A stretch of DNA of 64,000 bases from Azolla caroliniana (Eukaryota; Polypodiophyta): the NCBI GenBank assembly GCA_043228905.1, contig JBHGNT010000001.1, positions 26,164,001-26,228,000 of the forward strand. The letters run 5' to 3'. A program made the position numbers and the translations under genes. Positions within the stretch are counted from its first letter, which is position 1, and each line of letters opens with the position of its first letter. The notes beneath the pieces are model-generated. The model searched no databases, was not told the origin of the DNA, and was given only the letters and a program-made list of their open reading frames with translations. Below are positions 10,141-20,817 of the stretch, piece after piece.

Positions 10141-11046
10141 TCACTGCCGATTTCCCTTGTCGGTATGTCCGGAGCCGTTTCTGGAACCGGTTCTCTCCGA
10201 ATCAACGCGCTTCTTCCAGCACTCACTTTCCCTGTGGCCTTTCTTGCCACAGTACCAGCACTCCGCGATGGCCTTCCCTTGCCGGTTCTCATCGCTTTGA
10301 CTCCCCCTGTTTCCGGAGGGTCCGGAGTTGCTGTCGGCATCACTTTGGTGCCTTCTTTCTTGATCTCGTCGGCCGCCTCCATTGCGCGCCGACTCGCCTC
10401 GTCCTCCACGTCCACGGGGCCTATCTCCCTCCATGTACAACATTCTGTTGTTGGTGTGCGTGCTTGTAGACGCACCCGCGTGGTTCTCCTCTACCAGGAG
10501 CATTGACTGTAAGTCGAAAAAGGACGGCGTATTCTCCCGGGTACACACAGCCGTTCGGAACGCTCCGAACTTCGATGCCAAACCTCCAAGACAGATCTGG
10601 ACCATCTCGCTCTCCTCGATGTTCACCTCTATGGAAGCGAGGGAGTCGCGGATATCCTTGATCTTCGAGGTATAGTCTGCCACCGACAAGTCACGTTGTC
10701 GTAGGTTGCTCAACTCCTATCGAAGTTGAAGCTTCCTGGCTGTGGTGCTCGCGGCGAAAATCTTCTTCAAATTTTCCCACGCACCCTTCGGCGTCTTTGC
10801 ATCCCGAACATAGCTCAATAGTTGTTCGCCCACACACGACGCGAAGCAGTATAATACCCTGCTCGCTGATTGCTCCCACGACGGGAAGTCTCTATGTGTC
10901 GATTCGGGTGCCGCGTCATTAGCTCCTTCGACATAACTCCAGTAGCCGTGCCCGAGCAGGTACTGGTGCATCTTGTAGGACCAAGACGCGTAGTTGGTTC
11001 TGTCGAGCTTCTCTGTTGGAAGCGAGCTCGCCATGCCTCTATCCAT
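10141..11046 (-). pseudogene. Element B gag remnant
   Basis: A copia Gag (UBN2-type) read from the minus-strand ATG at 11,046. It starts MDRGMASSLPTEKLDRTNYA and includes the family-typical ENLKKIFAAS segment. It ends with a CCHC zinc knuckle (CWYCGKKGHRESEC) near 10,250. A stop at 10,717-10,719 (Gln to stop in the LQLRQELSN motif) splits it. A second stop at about 10,141 separates it from protease, although the reading frame is the same throughout. Confidence 0.9.
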
Positions 11047-11106
11047 CGTTCTTCTTGTTCTTCTTCGTCAAGTTGTGTCGGCTGCAGAGAGGTTCTCAAC
11101 CCTCGT

Positions 11107-11118
11107 GCTCTGATACCA
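11107..11118 (-). other. Primer binding site (initiator tRNA-Met), element B
   Basis: On the minus strand TGGTATCAGAGC directly abuts the 5' LTR with no spacer. Confidence 0.93.
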
Positions 11119-11575
11119 TGTAAAAAGTAGCGTGCGGAAGCAAGTATGAAGACCGAACAGAAGGAAGAAAACTCGGGTTTAATGGAGAGCTTGAGCTTAT
11201 GCAGTATACGCGGGAGAGACAGAGAGAGTGAGAGAGAGAGAGAACACAAGAACTATATTCAACAAAAGTACTCAATCTCTATTCACCACACTATACATAT
11301 GTGTGTTCAATGAACACTTTTATACAAGTCCTAGAAGGACTGACAGAAGTACTGACAGTACTTCAATGCTCATTAAGAGCTCCTACACTAACTCCCAAAT
11401 ATATTCCTCACGGAATATCTTTCCTAACGGCCTCCCGGTTTACGCACCAATCCGGCCCTACCTACGCACCGGTCTACGTACCGGTTTACGCATTCGGCCT
11501 AACCGATCGGTCCCAACCGATCCGGTCCTCGGCTTCTTCAGCCGATCCGGCCGATGTTGAGCTTGTCTCTCAACA
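11119..11575 (-). repeat. Element B 5' LTR (457 bp)
   Basis: On the minus strand it runs from TGTTGAGAG to TTTACA. TATA box TATAAAAG at 11,317-11,324. The first 21 bases contain an inverted repeat (TGTTGAG ... CTCAACA). It is flanked by target-site copy TTGTC at 11,576-11,580. Confidence 0.93.
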
Positions 11576-11580
11576 TTGTC

Positions 11581-12212
11581 GAAAGCCTTATTTACTTAAT
11601 GCTCACCCGATCCGACATTAGCTATCCGGTCAGAGCGATCAGCCAATTCATGCAGAAGCCGACCGTCGAGCACCTTCAGTGCGTGCATCGACTATTGAGA
11701 TATGTGAGCAACACTAAGGATCGGGGATTGTTATACCGACACGGTATAATTGGAAAGCTAGTCGGTTATACAGATGCCGATTAGGCCGGTGATGTGTCAG
11801 ATTGTCAGTCCACCTCCGGTTTTATGTTCGCTCTTGGGAGCGTGGTTGTTGCGTGGAACAACAAAAAGTGGTCGACAGTGGCTCTGTCGACCACTGGGGC
11901 TGAGTATCGGGGCGTTACCATCTCCACTTGCGAAGCCATATGGCTTTGGCGGCTTTTGCAAGACCTCTGGATCAAAGTATCAACTCCGATCTAGATCTAT
12001 TGCGACAACATGAGCAGTATGCAGTTGGCCAAGAACCACGTGTTCCCTACTCAGACAAAGCACATCGAAGTGCATTATAACTTTGTGCGTGAGCGGGTCC
12101 TGAGAAGTGAAGTCGAACTCCGGTATGTTCGAATGGATCGATAGGTTGCCGACATCTTCACTAAGCCACTCGGATTGGACAAGTTGACGCTATAGGATCT
12201 CGACATGCCGCA
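11581..12212 (+). pseudogene. Element C pol remnant, right part (RT end and RNase H)
   Basis: Continues directly from base 123. It reads ESLIYLMLTRSD, then AISQFMQKPTVEHLQ, GYTDAD near 11,770, STTGAEYRG near 11,890 and TKHIEVHYNFVRERV near 12,060. It ends DIFTKPLGLDKL near 12,180. Stops replace conserved residues at about 11,782, 11,992 and 12,142. It is close in sequence to element B, so B inserted into an older relative of itself. The 5' portion is outside the window. Confidence 0.9.
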
Positions 12213-12837
12213 CTTAAGGGGGAGAACCAGAACAAAAACCGGAAAGACAGGTAAAGGCATCGGAGAAGAAGTAGTCAGAGAGAAGGAAGAAAAGACCGAA
12301 ACAAAGGGAGGCAAGAAGAAAATGGGAGCCGAGTCAACTGAAGAAGTCGGCACATCCGAAAGAGTCGAAACAAGCGGTGACGGCGGCTGAGTCAAGAAGG
12401 ACAGAGCCGGCCGGAAGAAGAAGGCCAAGACCCGAACATGGTATGATGTGGTGAAGGGCTTGAATATTGAGGACAAATTGGAGACTGCCAATTCAGACAA
12501 GAGATGGAATGAATCAGAGGCCCCCGATTTGGAAGAGGTGTTCGATTCGGAGGAACCGAATCAACAGAAGGCCAAATGGACTAGAAGGTAGCGGAAGTCA
12601 ACGCCAACACAGAGGAACCGATGGGTTGAGAACAACAACAAAGGAGCTGAGATGGGCCTCTTGGGAAGACAAGACGACCAAGAAGGTCGAGGTGCATAGA
12701 ACGGGACGGGTCGTGAGAAACGGAACCGGACGGGTTGAGGAGTGTGAGCAAGGCGAGAAGATGCCGAGAAAAGCCAACTGCAAGGATCGGCAATGACTGA
12801 CATGGAGATCCGGCCTCAAGTTGAGCTTGAGGGGGAG
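12213..12837 (+). other. Element C tail with duplicated polypurine tracts
   Basis: The segment begins with CTTAAGGGGGAG (12,213-12,224), just after pol. It ends with CTTGAGGGGGAG (12,826-12,837), directly before the LTR. Between them is about 600 bases of purine-rich sequence with broken Lys/Glu-rich frames and no recognised domain. Element B has the same architecture. Confidence 0.7.
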
Positions 12838-13723
12838 TGTTGAGCGGATAAGCTCAACCTGATCCGGATTTGTATCCAGAACTAGCAATGGGCACGGTTT
12901 CGGCTCAAACCGAATCGAACCGTTAAGCCATGGCTTAACGGTACGGTTTATTGGTTCAAAGATAAATAAACCGTTTGGTTTGGTTTCAAATATTATGATC
13001 TGGTTTGGTTTCGGTTCGGCTTGGTTTGGAATTTCATGGTTTAGCGGCTTATCGGTTTCGGTTCGGTTCGGTTTTGAATTTCACGGTCTAGCGGTTTCGG
13101 CTTATGTGGTTTGGTTTAAAGGTTTAAATGTTTAAATGTTTCTAGGTTTATCGGTTTATCGGTTTGGTTTGGTTTTGATTTATGATAAACCGATTTGGTT
13201 TGGTTCTAAATTTTTCATAAACGGTTCGGTTTAAATGGCTTCATAAAATTTAAACAGTTTGGTTTGGTTTTTAGTATAAATAAATGGTTTGGTTTCAAGG
13301 CCAAGAAATCGAACCGAACCAAAACCGAATTGCGCCCATTGTTATCTAGAACCAAAGACGGATTGGTATCCAGAACCCAAAGCCGAATCCGAAGAGCTGG
13401 ACCCACGAGTGAACCGGTAGGCCATTGGAGGTCTACACTCTTAGACTACTAGGTAGTTATCCTTGGAGTTACTGTCAGTATCTCAGTACGAGCATTGAAG
13501 TACTTGTGAGTACTTTTGTCAATCCTTTTAAGGACTTGTATAAAAGTGCTCACTAAGCGTATGTATAGAGTGTTTTTATTCTGAAATTTGGTTTTACTGT
13601 TCTGCTCTCTCTGTCTCTCCCACATACTATGTATATTCCAAGCTTCCATTAAACCTTGTCTCTGTTTTCTATTGTTATCTAGGTGAGCCGGTTTGTCTAA
13701 GCTTCCGCACATTCACTTTCACA
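12838..13723 (+). repeat. Element C 3' LTR, interrupted by a hAT-type element
   Basis: Starts TGTTGAGCGG after the polypurine tract. Its end, at about 13,723 (CTTTCACA), is set by alignment with the ends of the element B LTRs. TATA box TATAAAAG at 13,549-13,556. Removing the 462-base insertion and its 8-base target copy leaves about 416 bases, close to the 457-base LTR of B. The right end is less certain than the left. Confidence 0.75.
12883..13344. mobile_element. Short hAT-type transposon (MITE-like), 462 bp
   Basis: The ends are inverted repeats (TAGCAATGGGC / GCCCATTGTTA). It is flanked by an imperfect 8-base duplication, TCCAGAAC (12,875-12,882) and TCTAGAAC (13,345-13,352). The interior is made of short GGTTTGGTTT / AACCGAACC repeats and has no coding capacity. 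An 8-base duplication and GGTTCGG-type subterminal repeats are typical of plant hAT elements (family knowledge). The copy at 46,781-47,256 is related. Confidence 0.8.
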
Positions 13724-13834
13724 TAGAGTTTCTGTACAGTACAACATAGTGAAGTGTTGAGTAGAAACAGAGTGTGTGAGAGAGAGCGGCGGTAGAGTTC
13801 AACAAACTCGCCAAGAACCCCTAAACCCTAAACC
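13724..13834. other. Junction between elements C and D with telomere-like motif
   Basis: About 110 bases between the inferred end of the C LTR and the gag remnant of D. Bases 13,818-13,839 hold three CCCTAAA units in a row, the plant telomere motif. It is too short to be a telomere. The 3' part of element D is missing at this junction. Confidence 0.6.
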
Positions 13835-14713
13835 CTAAATCAGTGAGTTGTCGGCTAGTCGAAGCCGATTCTCGTTGCTTCTTTCGGCACTCCTCTTCGT
13901 AGTGGCCGAGTTTTCCACATTACCCGCATTCGATCGGGTTATTGTGATGGCTCGGTCCGGAAAGATGGCTCCCCCTTCTGTCGAACTCTCTAGGATTGCT
14001 CCTAGCATCTTGCCATTGGTAGGAGTTGCATTCTCGGGTCGGCTGACTTGTCGTCCTCGGCCGAATCGACCTCTATTTCCTCGTCTGAATGTTCTTCTAT
14101 CATCCGACTGGGAGTAGAGCATTTGACCATCGGCTGCATTGCTCCTTTATCGGACATGATTTTCATCCACCAATCTAGGTATCGATTGAAGGTCGAAAAA
14201 GGAAGGTGGATTCTCCCTTGCAAGAATGTCTGATCTAATCGTGCTGAATTGAGGTGTCGAGCCGCCAAGGCATATTTGCACCATCTCTTCATCATCGATG
14301 ACAACGTTGATCGATCTAAGGGTGTTGCACAACTCCTTGATCTTCAAGGTATAGCTGGTGATCGACATATCCCTTTGTTGCATGTTATTCAACTCCTGTC
14401 GGAGTTGGAGCTTTCGTGCAGCCATATTGGCCGCAAAAATCTTCTTGAGATTGCCCCAAGATTCTTTCGGCGTTTTCGACTCTTGAATATAGCCGAGCAT
14501 GTGATCATGAACGCATGATGCAAGGCAATACAACACACGGCTTGCGGCCTACTCCCACGCTAGGTAATCGGCATGTGTTGGGTTGGGTTGCGTTTCGTGA
14601 GCTCCTTCGATATAGCTCCATTAACCTTGTCTAACAAGGTATTGATGCATCTTGTATTCCCAAGATGCAAAGTTTGTCCTGTCGAGCTTCTCCGTACGAA
14701 GAGCGCTTCCCAT
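13835..14713 (-). pseudogene. Element D gag remnant (copia)
   Basis: On the minus strand a Gag start is seen at the ATG at 14,713, with TEKLDRTNFASWEYK shortly after. The UBN2-type core (WGNLKKIFAANMAARKLQ and NMQQRDMSITSY) follows. The last part is a broken CCHC knuckle near 13,900 in which a stop follows the first Cys. Several stops and frame breaks separate the pieces. Pol is absent. The sequence is clearly related to the gag of element B. Confidence 0.85.
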
Positions 14714-14821
14714 CTAAGTATTCATGATGTCAATTTCTTTATCTATTGTTTGAACCGGTTCTAACGATCGTCGGTGTTGTGATCACAACACAGTTGAGCG
14801 AGTTTGATCAGATAACCACAC

Positions 14822-14833
14822 GCTCTGATACCA
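14822..14833 (-). other. Primer binding site, element D
   Basis: TGGTATCAGAGC on the minus strand, abutting the LTR at 14,834. Confidence 0.9.
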
Positions 14834-14880
14834 TGTAAAGAAGGTGAGACGTAGGTGGTGCTAGGCAACGAAAGCAACTC

Positions 14881-14921
<41 letters not shown>

Positions 14922-15134
14922 ACGTAAGGCAAGAGAGAGAGAGAGCTTGAACAAGAAGTTGTATTAGTAAAAATATAATTACATCCAACAACGATTAAGT
15001 TACAAAAGGTTGGTTTAAATACCAACTGATATGGGGCAAGTGCCCTTTCTACTAATTACAAAACTAGCCTAGTATGATGTCCACTGACTAGTGTGAACAC
15101 TATCTCTAAGGGAAGTTGAGTTCGATTCTCAACA
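14834..15134 (-). repeat. Element D 5' LTR (301 bp) with GT microsatellite
   Basis: On the minus strand it starts TGTTGAGAATCG and ends TTTACA. The first 20 bases hold a GTTGAG/CTCAAC inverted repeat, as in B and C. A GT dinucleotide run occupies about 14,883-14,920. The 3' partner LTR and the pol region are missing, so this is a truncated element. Confidence 0.8.
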
Positions 15135-16422
15135 ATATCCAATCAAGTATATGATTATGTCATAAGAATATGTAATATTCTTTGATAATATTTACACTTC
15201 ACAACTAACTAGATGTCACAATCTAGTCCTTTGTATAACTAGATAGTTCACATGAATGGCCAACAATACTTCTCCTTCAGCTCCACAAAAGTTGCCCATG
15301 TACCCTTATGGTCTACCCAAAGACTTTCATGGAACTCAAACCCAAGAGTTGTTTGTTCCTCCTCGCAAACGATCATCTACGACCTTCCCATTCTCTCCTT
15401 TGGGTTTCAATAAATACTTTGCGTGCAAGCACTTGTACACCTTCTTTCGGATATTTTGATCTCCATTGGAGTGGAGCCACTAACATAATGATGTTGAGTG
15501 GTTGTGAAAGGCCCAAGGGCAAGAGTACTACTATTAGGGCATAAATATTTGTCAACATTGGGAAAGTTGTTTGAATAATCAATTATGAGATCACACTTCA
15601 AGTGATCAAAGATTTTCACTAAAGGTAAAAAGTTGATCATTTACATCATTGCAAAACCCATGTTGGAATTGATCATGGATGCCTCTTTGTCCAACTACAT
15701 TACGACTTTCTCACAACCTTGGGACCATCTCATGGTGGTCCTCATTCCTCTCCCTTGCCTCTTACCATGAGCCACTTTTCTTTATGTAGCCTTTCAACTG
15801 TAGTTATTTGAGACAATCATGTTACTTATATAATACTCTATTTAGTTGAGGCATTTATATTTCTTAATCAATGCATTTGAATTTAAGTTGACATTAAGAA
15901 GTTGTCTCATTTTCCACGATGGCCTTGAGTGTGGATGCATGAAGTGGTCTTCGTTGTTGTGTAGTGACGCCCCCAATCTCATGGTTATGGCCAAGCACAT
16001 GAGTAACAAAACCCTTCAAGACTCAGAAGTGGGCTTCAGAAGCGCAAAACATCAATCCAAGGTAACAGACATCTTGAGTGCCTTTGGGAAAACACGCTCC
16101 ATTAGGAAGCAAAGAAGAGCATTCGTTAACAAGCACAGGGAAGAAGAAGCAAGAAGGCAACATAAAAGAAAGGCAAAGCCATGGTCCTATCTATATACCC
16201 TTCTTAAACTCTGTCTGAGGAGGAAGGTATAAATGCAGGGGCATTCACGTGAATAATGGAAAACGAAGAAAAACAAATGGAGGGGCATTTTTAGGAATAA
16301 AAGGAAAATTACGGGGTATATCATATATGATAGTCTATAGATATGTATGTATACCTTATGAATTTGATTTTGCTTTTGCTCTTTGTTTTTTGTTCCGGGT
16401 TTTGATTGATAGGAAGGCGGCT
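15135..16422. other. Intergenic, upstream of the cyclophilin gene
   Basis: No gene recognised. Two open stretches (15,256-15,459 and 15,846-16,232) show no recognisable domain and look like chance or decayed sequence. The last few hundred bases should hold the cyclophilin promoter, but I see no clear TATA box that I would place with confidence. Confidence 0.5.
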
Positions 16423-17805
16423 ATGGCGAGGATCAAGCCGAGGGCTCTTCTTCAACAGAGTAAACAGAGAAAGGTTCCTGCCCATTTCAGTAGAACCTGT
16501 ATAATTCTTTTAGGCGCTGCCCTTGTCTTCTCCTTCCTCCTCCTCGCTCTCTTCCTCAGATCTAAGCATCTCTACTCTTATAGCATCTCGGTAAGTAGCG
16601 CCGATTCCTTCTTTTTTATCTTCTTCTTCCTTGATTTCCTATTTCCTATTTTCAATCTTTATTTTACTGATTTTTTTATTTATTAAATCATCATTTGTCC
16701 TTTTGCTTTGATGATTTTCTATCATATATGTATATAAACGGATCCTATTGAATTTTTCTTGCTTTTGGGAGCCCCGCAATGTGCATACATGAATGCACCA
16801 TTTTGAAGTGGTCGTGCGTTTCGAGTACCTCACAATGTGTGTGTAAATGGATCATTTTTTCTGCATTTGAGTATTTCAAATGATGTGTATGTATGAATGG
16901 ATCCTGAAGTTTGTCTTCTATTCGATTTGCTCACGTGAATATACGCATGGATCATATTGAATTTGTCTTGCATTTGGGTATCTCACAATGTGTATAAGAA
17001 TGGATCATCATTGAAGTTGCATTTGGATACCTTATCATTTATATATAAGGATATATCATGAAGAAGTTGTCTTGCATTGAATACCTCACAATCTGTATAC
17101 GGGTAGACCTTGAATTTTTCTGGCCTTTGATATTGTATCCTTTGAATTGATGAACGTGGATTATATGTGAGAATAGATCATGAAGTTTTCATGCAATTAA
17201 ATGACTCACAATTCACCTTCGAATGTGTTTATGAATGGATCATAAATATGAATTATACTTTATGTACCCCTCAAATTGTATATGAGTGAGCTGATAATTC
17301 AGCTTTTATAATGTTTTATGATCCTTTGATCTTGGCCCATAAAATAGGAATGGTACCTGAATATTGGATTATGATTCGATGATCTTGGATAGTCCTTCAT
17401 TTGAAACGTATGCATAAATGATTTGATCCTTCATTCCTCCCAATGTTGGGTCGCAAAATGATATTGTAGTGTGTGTACATGTGCATGTGTATGTACCTCA
17501 CAATGCTTGATCGTGAATTAATCTTGAATCATAAATTTATCCAGCATCTGAGTACCTCATAATGTCCACATGAATGAATGGATCGTGCATATCCTCATAA
17601 TGTAAGAATTATTATCTCACACTGTTTGAGCATAAATTAATCTTAATGTGTATATAAAAGTCTTCTATCACAATGTTTGATCATAAATTGACTATAGAAG
17701 AAATAGAAGAATGGTAACTGTCAATGCTTGATCATGAATTGTTCTCAAAGTATACATTAGAAAAGAATCCCCACAATATTTGAAATCAGGAATCAATTGT
17801 GTAGT

Positions 17806-17846
<41 letters not shown>

Positions 17847-19808
17847 CTCACATAAGAGAACGGTAACTCATACTATGAACCACTGTATTGGCTCATCAAA
17901 TTTAATAAAAGTATCTTGCACTAAATGAGTGATGACCAGATTTTATAATTTATAATTTATAATTTATGACCAGATACAAATACCTATTCCAAAGGATGCT
18001 TCATTGGCTGTTAATATCTAATATAAGGAAACAAACTTAACTTTTGTCATTTATATTGAACTAAGGAACCCACATGTGTGTATCCAGGAAGCAAAGGACT
18101 ACAAATTTGGATTTGGTTCGCCACAAATAGCGGTAATGAGAACTACAAGTAGTGACATGGTGTATGAATTAAGATCATGTTTGTAGTGAGCATGCATTGA
18201 GATTAGTATGGCCTCTTTTCTTTCTCAGGTTCTCAATACAACAAAAGGACTAATATATTTGGAGCTCTTTGGTGATAAGGTTCCTAAGACAGTGGAGAAT
18301 TTTGTTGTCCATAGGTAAGTCATGTCTTGAAATTTTACACATTATGATGGTAGAGGTCATCCTTTTAGTAATCTCTGAATTGAATATGCAGCAAGAATGG
18401 TTATTATGATGGTGTGACATTCCATCGAGTGATAAAGAATTTCATGATACAAAGTGGTGACCCTCAAGGTGATGGAACAGGTGGAGAGTCTATCTGGGGT
18501 GGAACATTTGAAGACGAGTTTGATCCACGGTATGTTGTCAGGAAAAGTTTTACAGAAATTTAGTTCTTATGTTTCTCTATGTAATGTTGCGGACTATAAA
18601 CCTCTTTTTGTTCAGATACATTGGTTGTGCTTCAGAGTAAGAAATTAAAGAACCCAAAATTTTCTCAGTGTAAATGCATTGGCAGAATTTAGTATCTCGT
18701 GAAACCCTAAATGTATTTAGACATATGGCTCTCCTATTTCTACTTTTGATCAAGCACTTTAATTTAATTCTATGTTGCAGTAGTTCAACTTGATGTTAAA
18801 ATTTCAAGCTTTGTTTCACATAGTATTTTCATGTCTTAATCAATCATAGCAGCTTTATTCTGTCTAAAACTTAAAAAATTCTAAACACTTTGGAGTTTTT
18901 CATGAGTATTTTAAGTGTTTTATGAGTGTTGGCCTATCGAAATTCATTCTCTTTTTTTCTGTTATGTATCCTATTTATGTGGTATGATATGTTATGTGAG
19001 ACTAGAATTTTCAAAATATTTGAACATTTTCTTTCATAATGCTAATAATAAATAAATCTTAACGGGACATAGCTCTTACATTAGATTTGTACCTGTATGT
19101 TGATGCATAGGTTGAAGCATGAACCCTTCACATTATCAATGGCCAATAGAGGACCCAACACTAATGGGGCCCAATTCTTCATTACTACAGTCTCTACTCC
19201 TCATCTCAACAACAAGCACACAGTCTTCGGACGAGTTGTGAAAGGACAAGATGTTGTCAAGGTATTATTGCATAGTTTTTAGCATTATTTGTTTTAAGAA
19301 ACCCTACTTTGAAAAGTTGTATGAAAAGCCCTCAGTATTAGGGGTTATTTAATTAAGTAAAAAAGAGTAATAAGATTGTGAATAAGTTTTAACAAGTGTT
19401 AATGATTGTTTTAATTAACTACATGTTCATATCAATCTATTTGTTAAAATGCTAAATACATTTGTTAGATTAGATATATATCTAGTACATATTAGGAGTT
19501 ATTTAATTTAATAAATTATAATTACAAGTGTGAACCAGTGTTAACAAGTGTTAATAATTGGTTTAATTGGATAAGCGCTAATATCAAATCTATATGTTGA
19601 ATTGCTCAAATACCTTTGGTAGATTAGATTCATCTAGGCATTATTATGTGCTCATGACAGCTGAAAATGTCTTAGTTACTTCGAATATTATCATTTATGG
19701 CTTACATCTTTTCTTCTGAAGGAAATTGAGAATGTGGAGACAGATGTTCAGGACAAACCAAAGGTTCCAGTAATTGTCAAGGGAATCTCCATGATTGATG
19801 AGCTTTAA
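16423..19808 (+). CDS. Membrane-anchored cyclophilin (peptidyl-prolyl isomerase), 209 aa, 5 exons
   Basis: Exons at 16,423-16,590, 18,229-18,314, 18,392-18,529, 19,111-19,261 and 19,722-19,808. All junctions are GT-AG, all phases agree, and the total of 630 nt includes the TAA stop. Residues 1-25 are basic ([17 protein letters not shown]), closely resembling the start of Arabidopsis CYP21-3/CYP21-4. One hydrophobic segment follows at about 26-45, suggesting a type II anchor in the secretory pathway. The cyclophilin domain covers about 57-209 and instead resembles the active CYP71-type domain. Residues matching the human cyclophilin A active site are R97, F102, M103, Q105, A142, F154, L163 and H167. 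The position of W121 is H162, which usually lowers cyclosporin binding. It probably catalyses prolyl isomerisation at a membrane. The armadillo-like gene is convergent, about 1 kb downstream. The family is certain; the subclass is inference. Confidence 0.93.
16760..17600. repeat. Degenerate minisatellite in cyclophilin intron 1
   Basis: Intron 1 (16,591-18,228) contains repeated, diverged blocks built on ACCTCACAATGTGTAT followed by AATGGATCAT and TTGTCTTGCATTTG. Examples are near 16,829, 16,981, 17,086, 17,205, 17,500 and 17,557. Spacing is irregular (about 60-120 bases), so this is an old, decayed tandem repeat. Confidence 0.5.
17810..17845. repeat. GATA microsatellite in cyclophilin intron 1
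   Basis: About nine uninterrupted GATA units. Confidence 0.9.
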
Positions 19809-20817
19809 GCTCAGGGTAAATGATGCCCAATACTATGTTCCTCATCATCATATGGTTCAACAAGAACCTGGAAGAGCATGGATATTTCCCCAAATGCAGC
19901 CTTTGTATGGGGATGTTTCCATGTCTTTTTTGGGGATTTGGTTTGGATGCTAATCCTTTGTATCATATTATCAGCCCCAAGTTTTGTTTTCTGCTACAAA
20001 GTGGTTTTCTTTATGAACCACTGAAATAAGTGTAATGAGTGATGAATGTATGAGAGAATGGATACCATGAGACAAAACTGAGTTATTCATGGTATGGATA
20101 TCATTATCCTTTGGGATAATTGCAAGTATATTACATCTCAGTGTCCAATTCCATGGATTTTAACATAATATGAATTCCAGCGCCTTTATGACATGGTGAT
20201 TGTTGTCTACGTTGATGATGCTGTTTTGTTCTTTTAACATTTATGTTCATCTACGTTGATATACTGTGGAGGTGTTACCATATGTTTGGATGAAATGCTC
20301 CTTGTGTACGCCCACTTGCATTCCTTTTCATTGATATACAGGCCTAGTCTTTACAGTGTCGACTTCGAATGAATGAAATCAACGTCTTCTTTTTATGTAT
20401 ACAATAAAAGCACTTAAATATATGCGTATTAGTGACTCTTAAGGAATATGAATACTATAAACATATTAACTAGGGGAAGAAAACTGTTACAAATAATGCA
20501 ATTAGGTTTACTTCTGTCTCTTGTAAAAACTCATCTTTCAGATGTAAAAATTGCTACTTCAACTTTGGAAAACATGAGAGGGCAAGAACATTTCCGGAAG
20601 GCATTGGAGATCATATCAGCTGCTCCTCATCATTTGTTCCACTATAACATGCGCTTCTTGATTTGATACTAAAGTGCCAAATAAATCACGTGAAATAGAT
20701 CTGATGTCACTGTCATCCGATCTTTGGTGTAAGGGAAAAGGAAAAGCCAACAGAAAACCTTGTCAGAAAAACATTACAAAACCAAGCAGATGTAACAGAG
20801 AAAGCATGAAGGATGTT
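19809..20817. other. Convergent intergenic region (3' UTRs)
   Basis: About 1 kb between the stop codons of two convergent genes. It should contain both 3' UTRs. No coding sequence or repeat was recognised. Confidence 0.5.

Larger units (their letters stand above)
124..11575 (-). mobile_element. Element B: decayed Ty1/copia retrotransposon, split by element A
   Basis: A complete but dead copia element on the minus strand. It is bounded by related LTRs (124-549 and 11,119-11,575) and a perfect target duplication TTGTC (119-123 and 11,576-11,580). The internal order read on the minus strand is primer site, gag, protease, integrase, reverse transcriptase, RNase H, a noncoding or accessory tail, a purine tract, then the 3' LTR. 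Element A occupies 858-6,541 of this span, counting its target-site copy. B in turn interrupts element C exactly inside a conserved reverse-transcriptase motif. Four nonsense codons and one frameshift are visible in the coding region, so it is non-autonomous now. Confidence 0.93.

Noticed and set aside
13818-13839. Interstitial telomere or chromosome end
   Set aside because: Only three CCCTAAA units; far too short.
15846-16232. Open frame of 128 codons upstream of the cyclophilin gene
   Set aside because: No domain, no splice context, and basic low-information sequence; probably chance.
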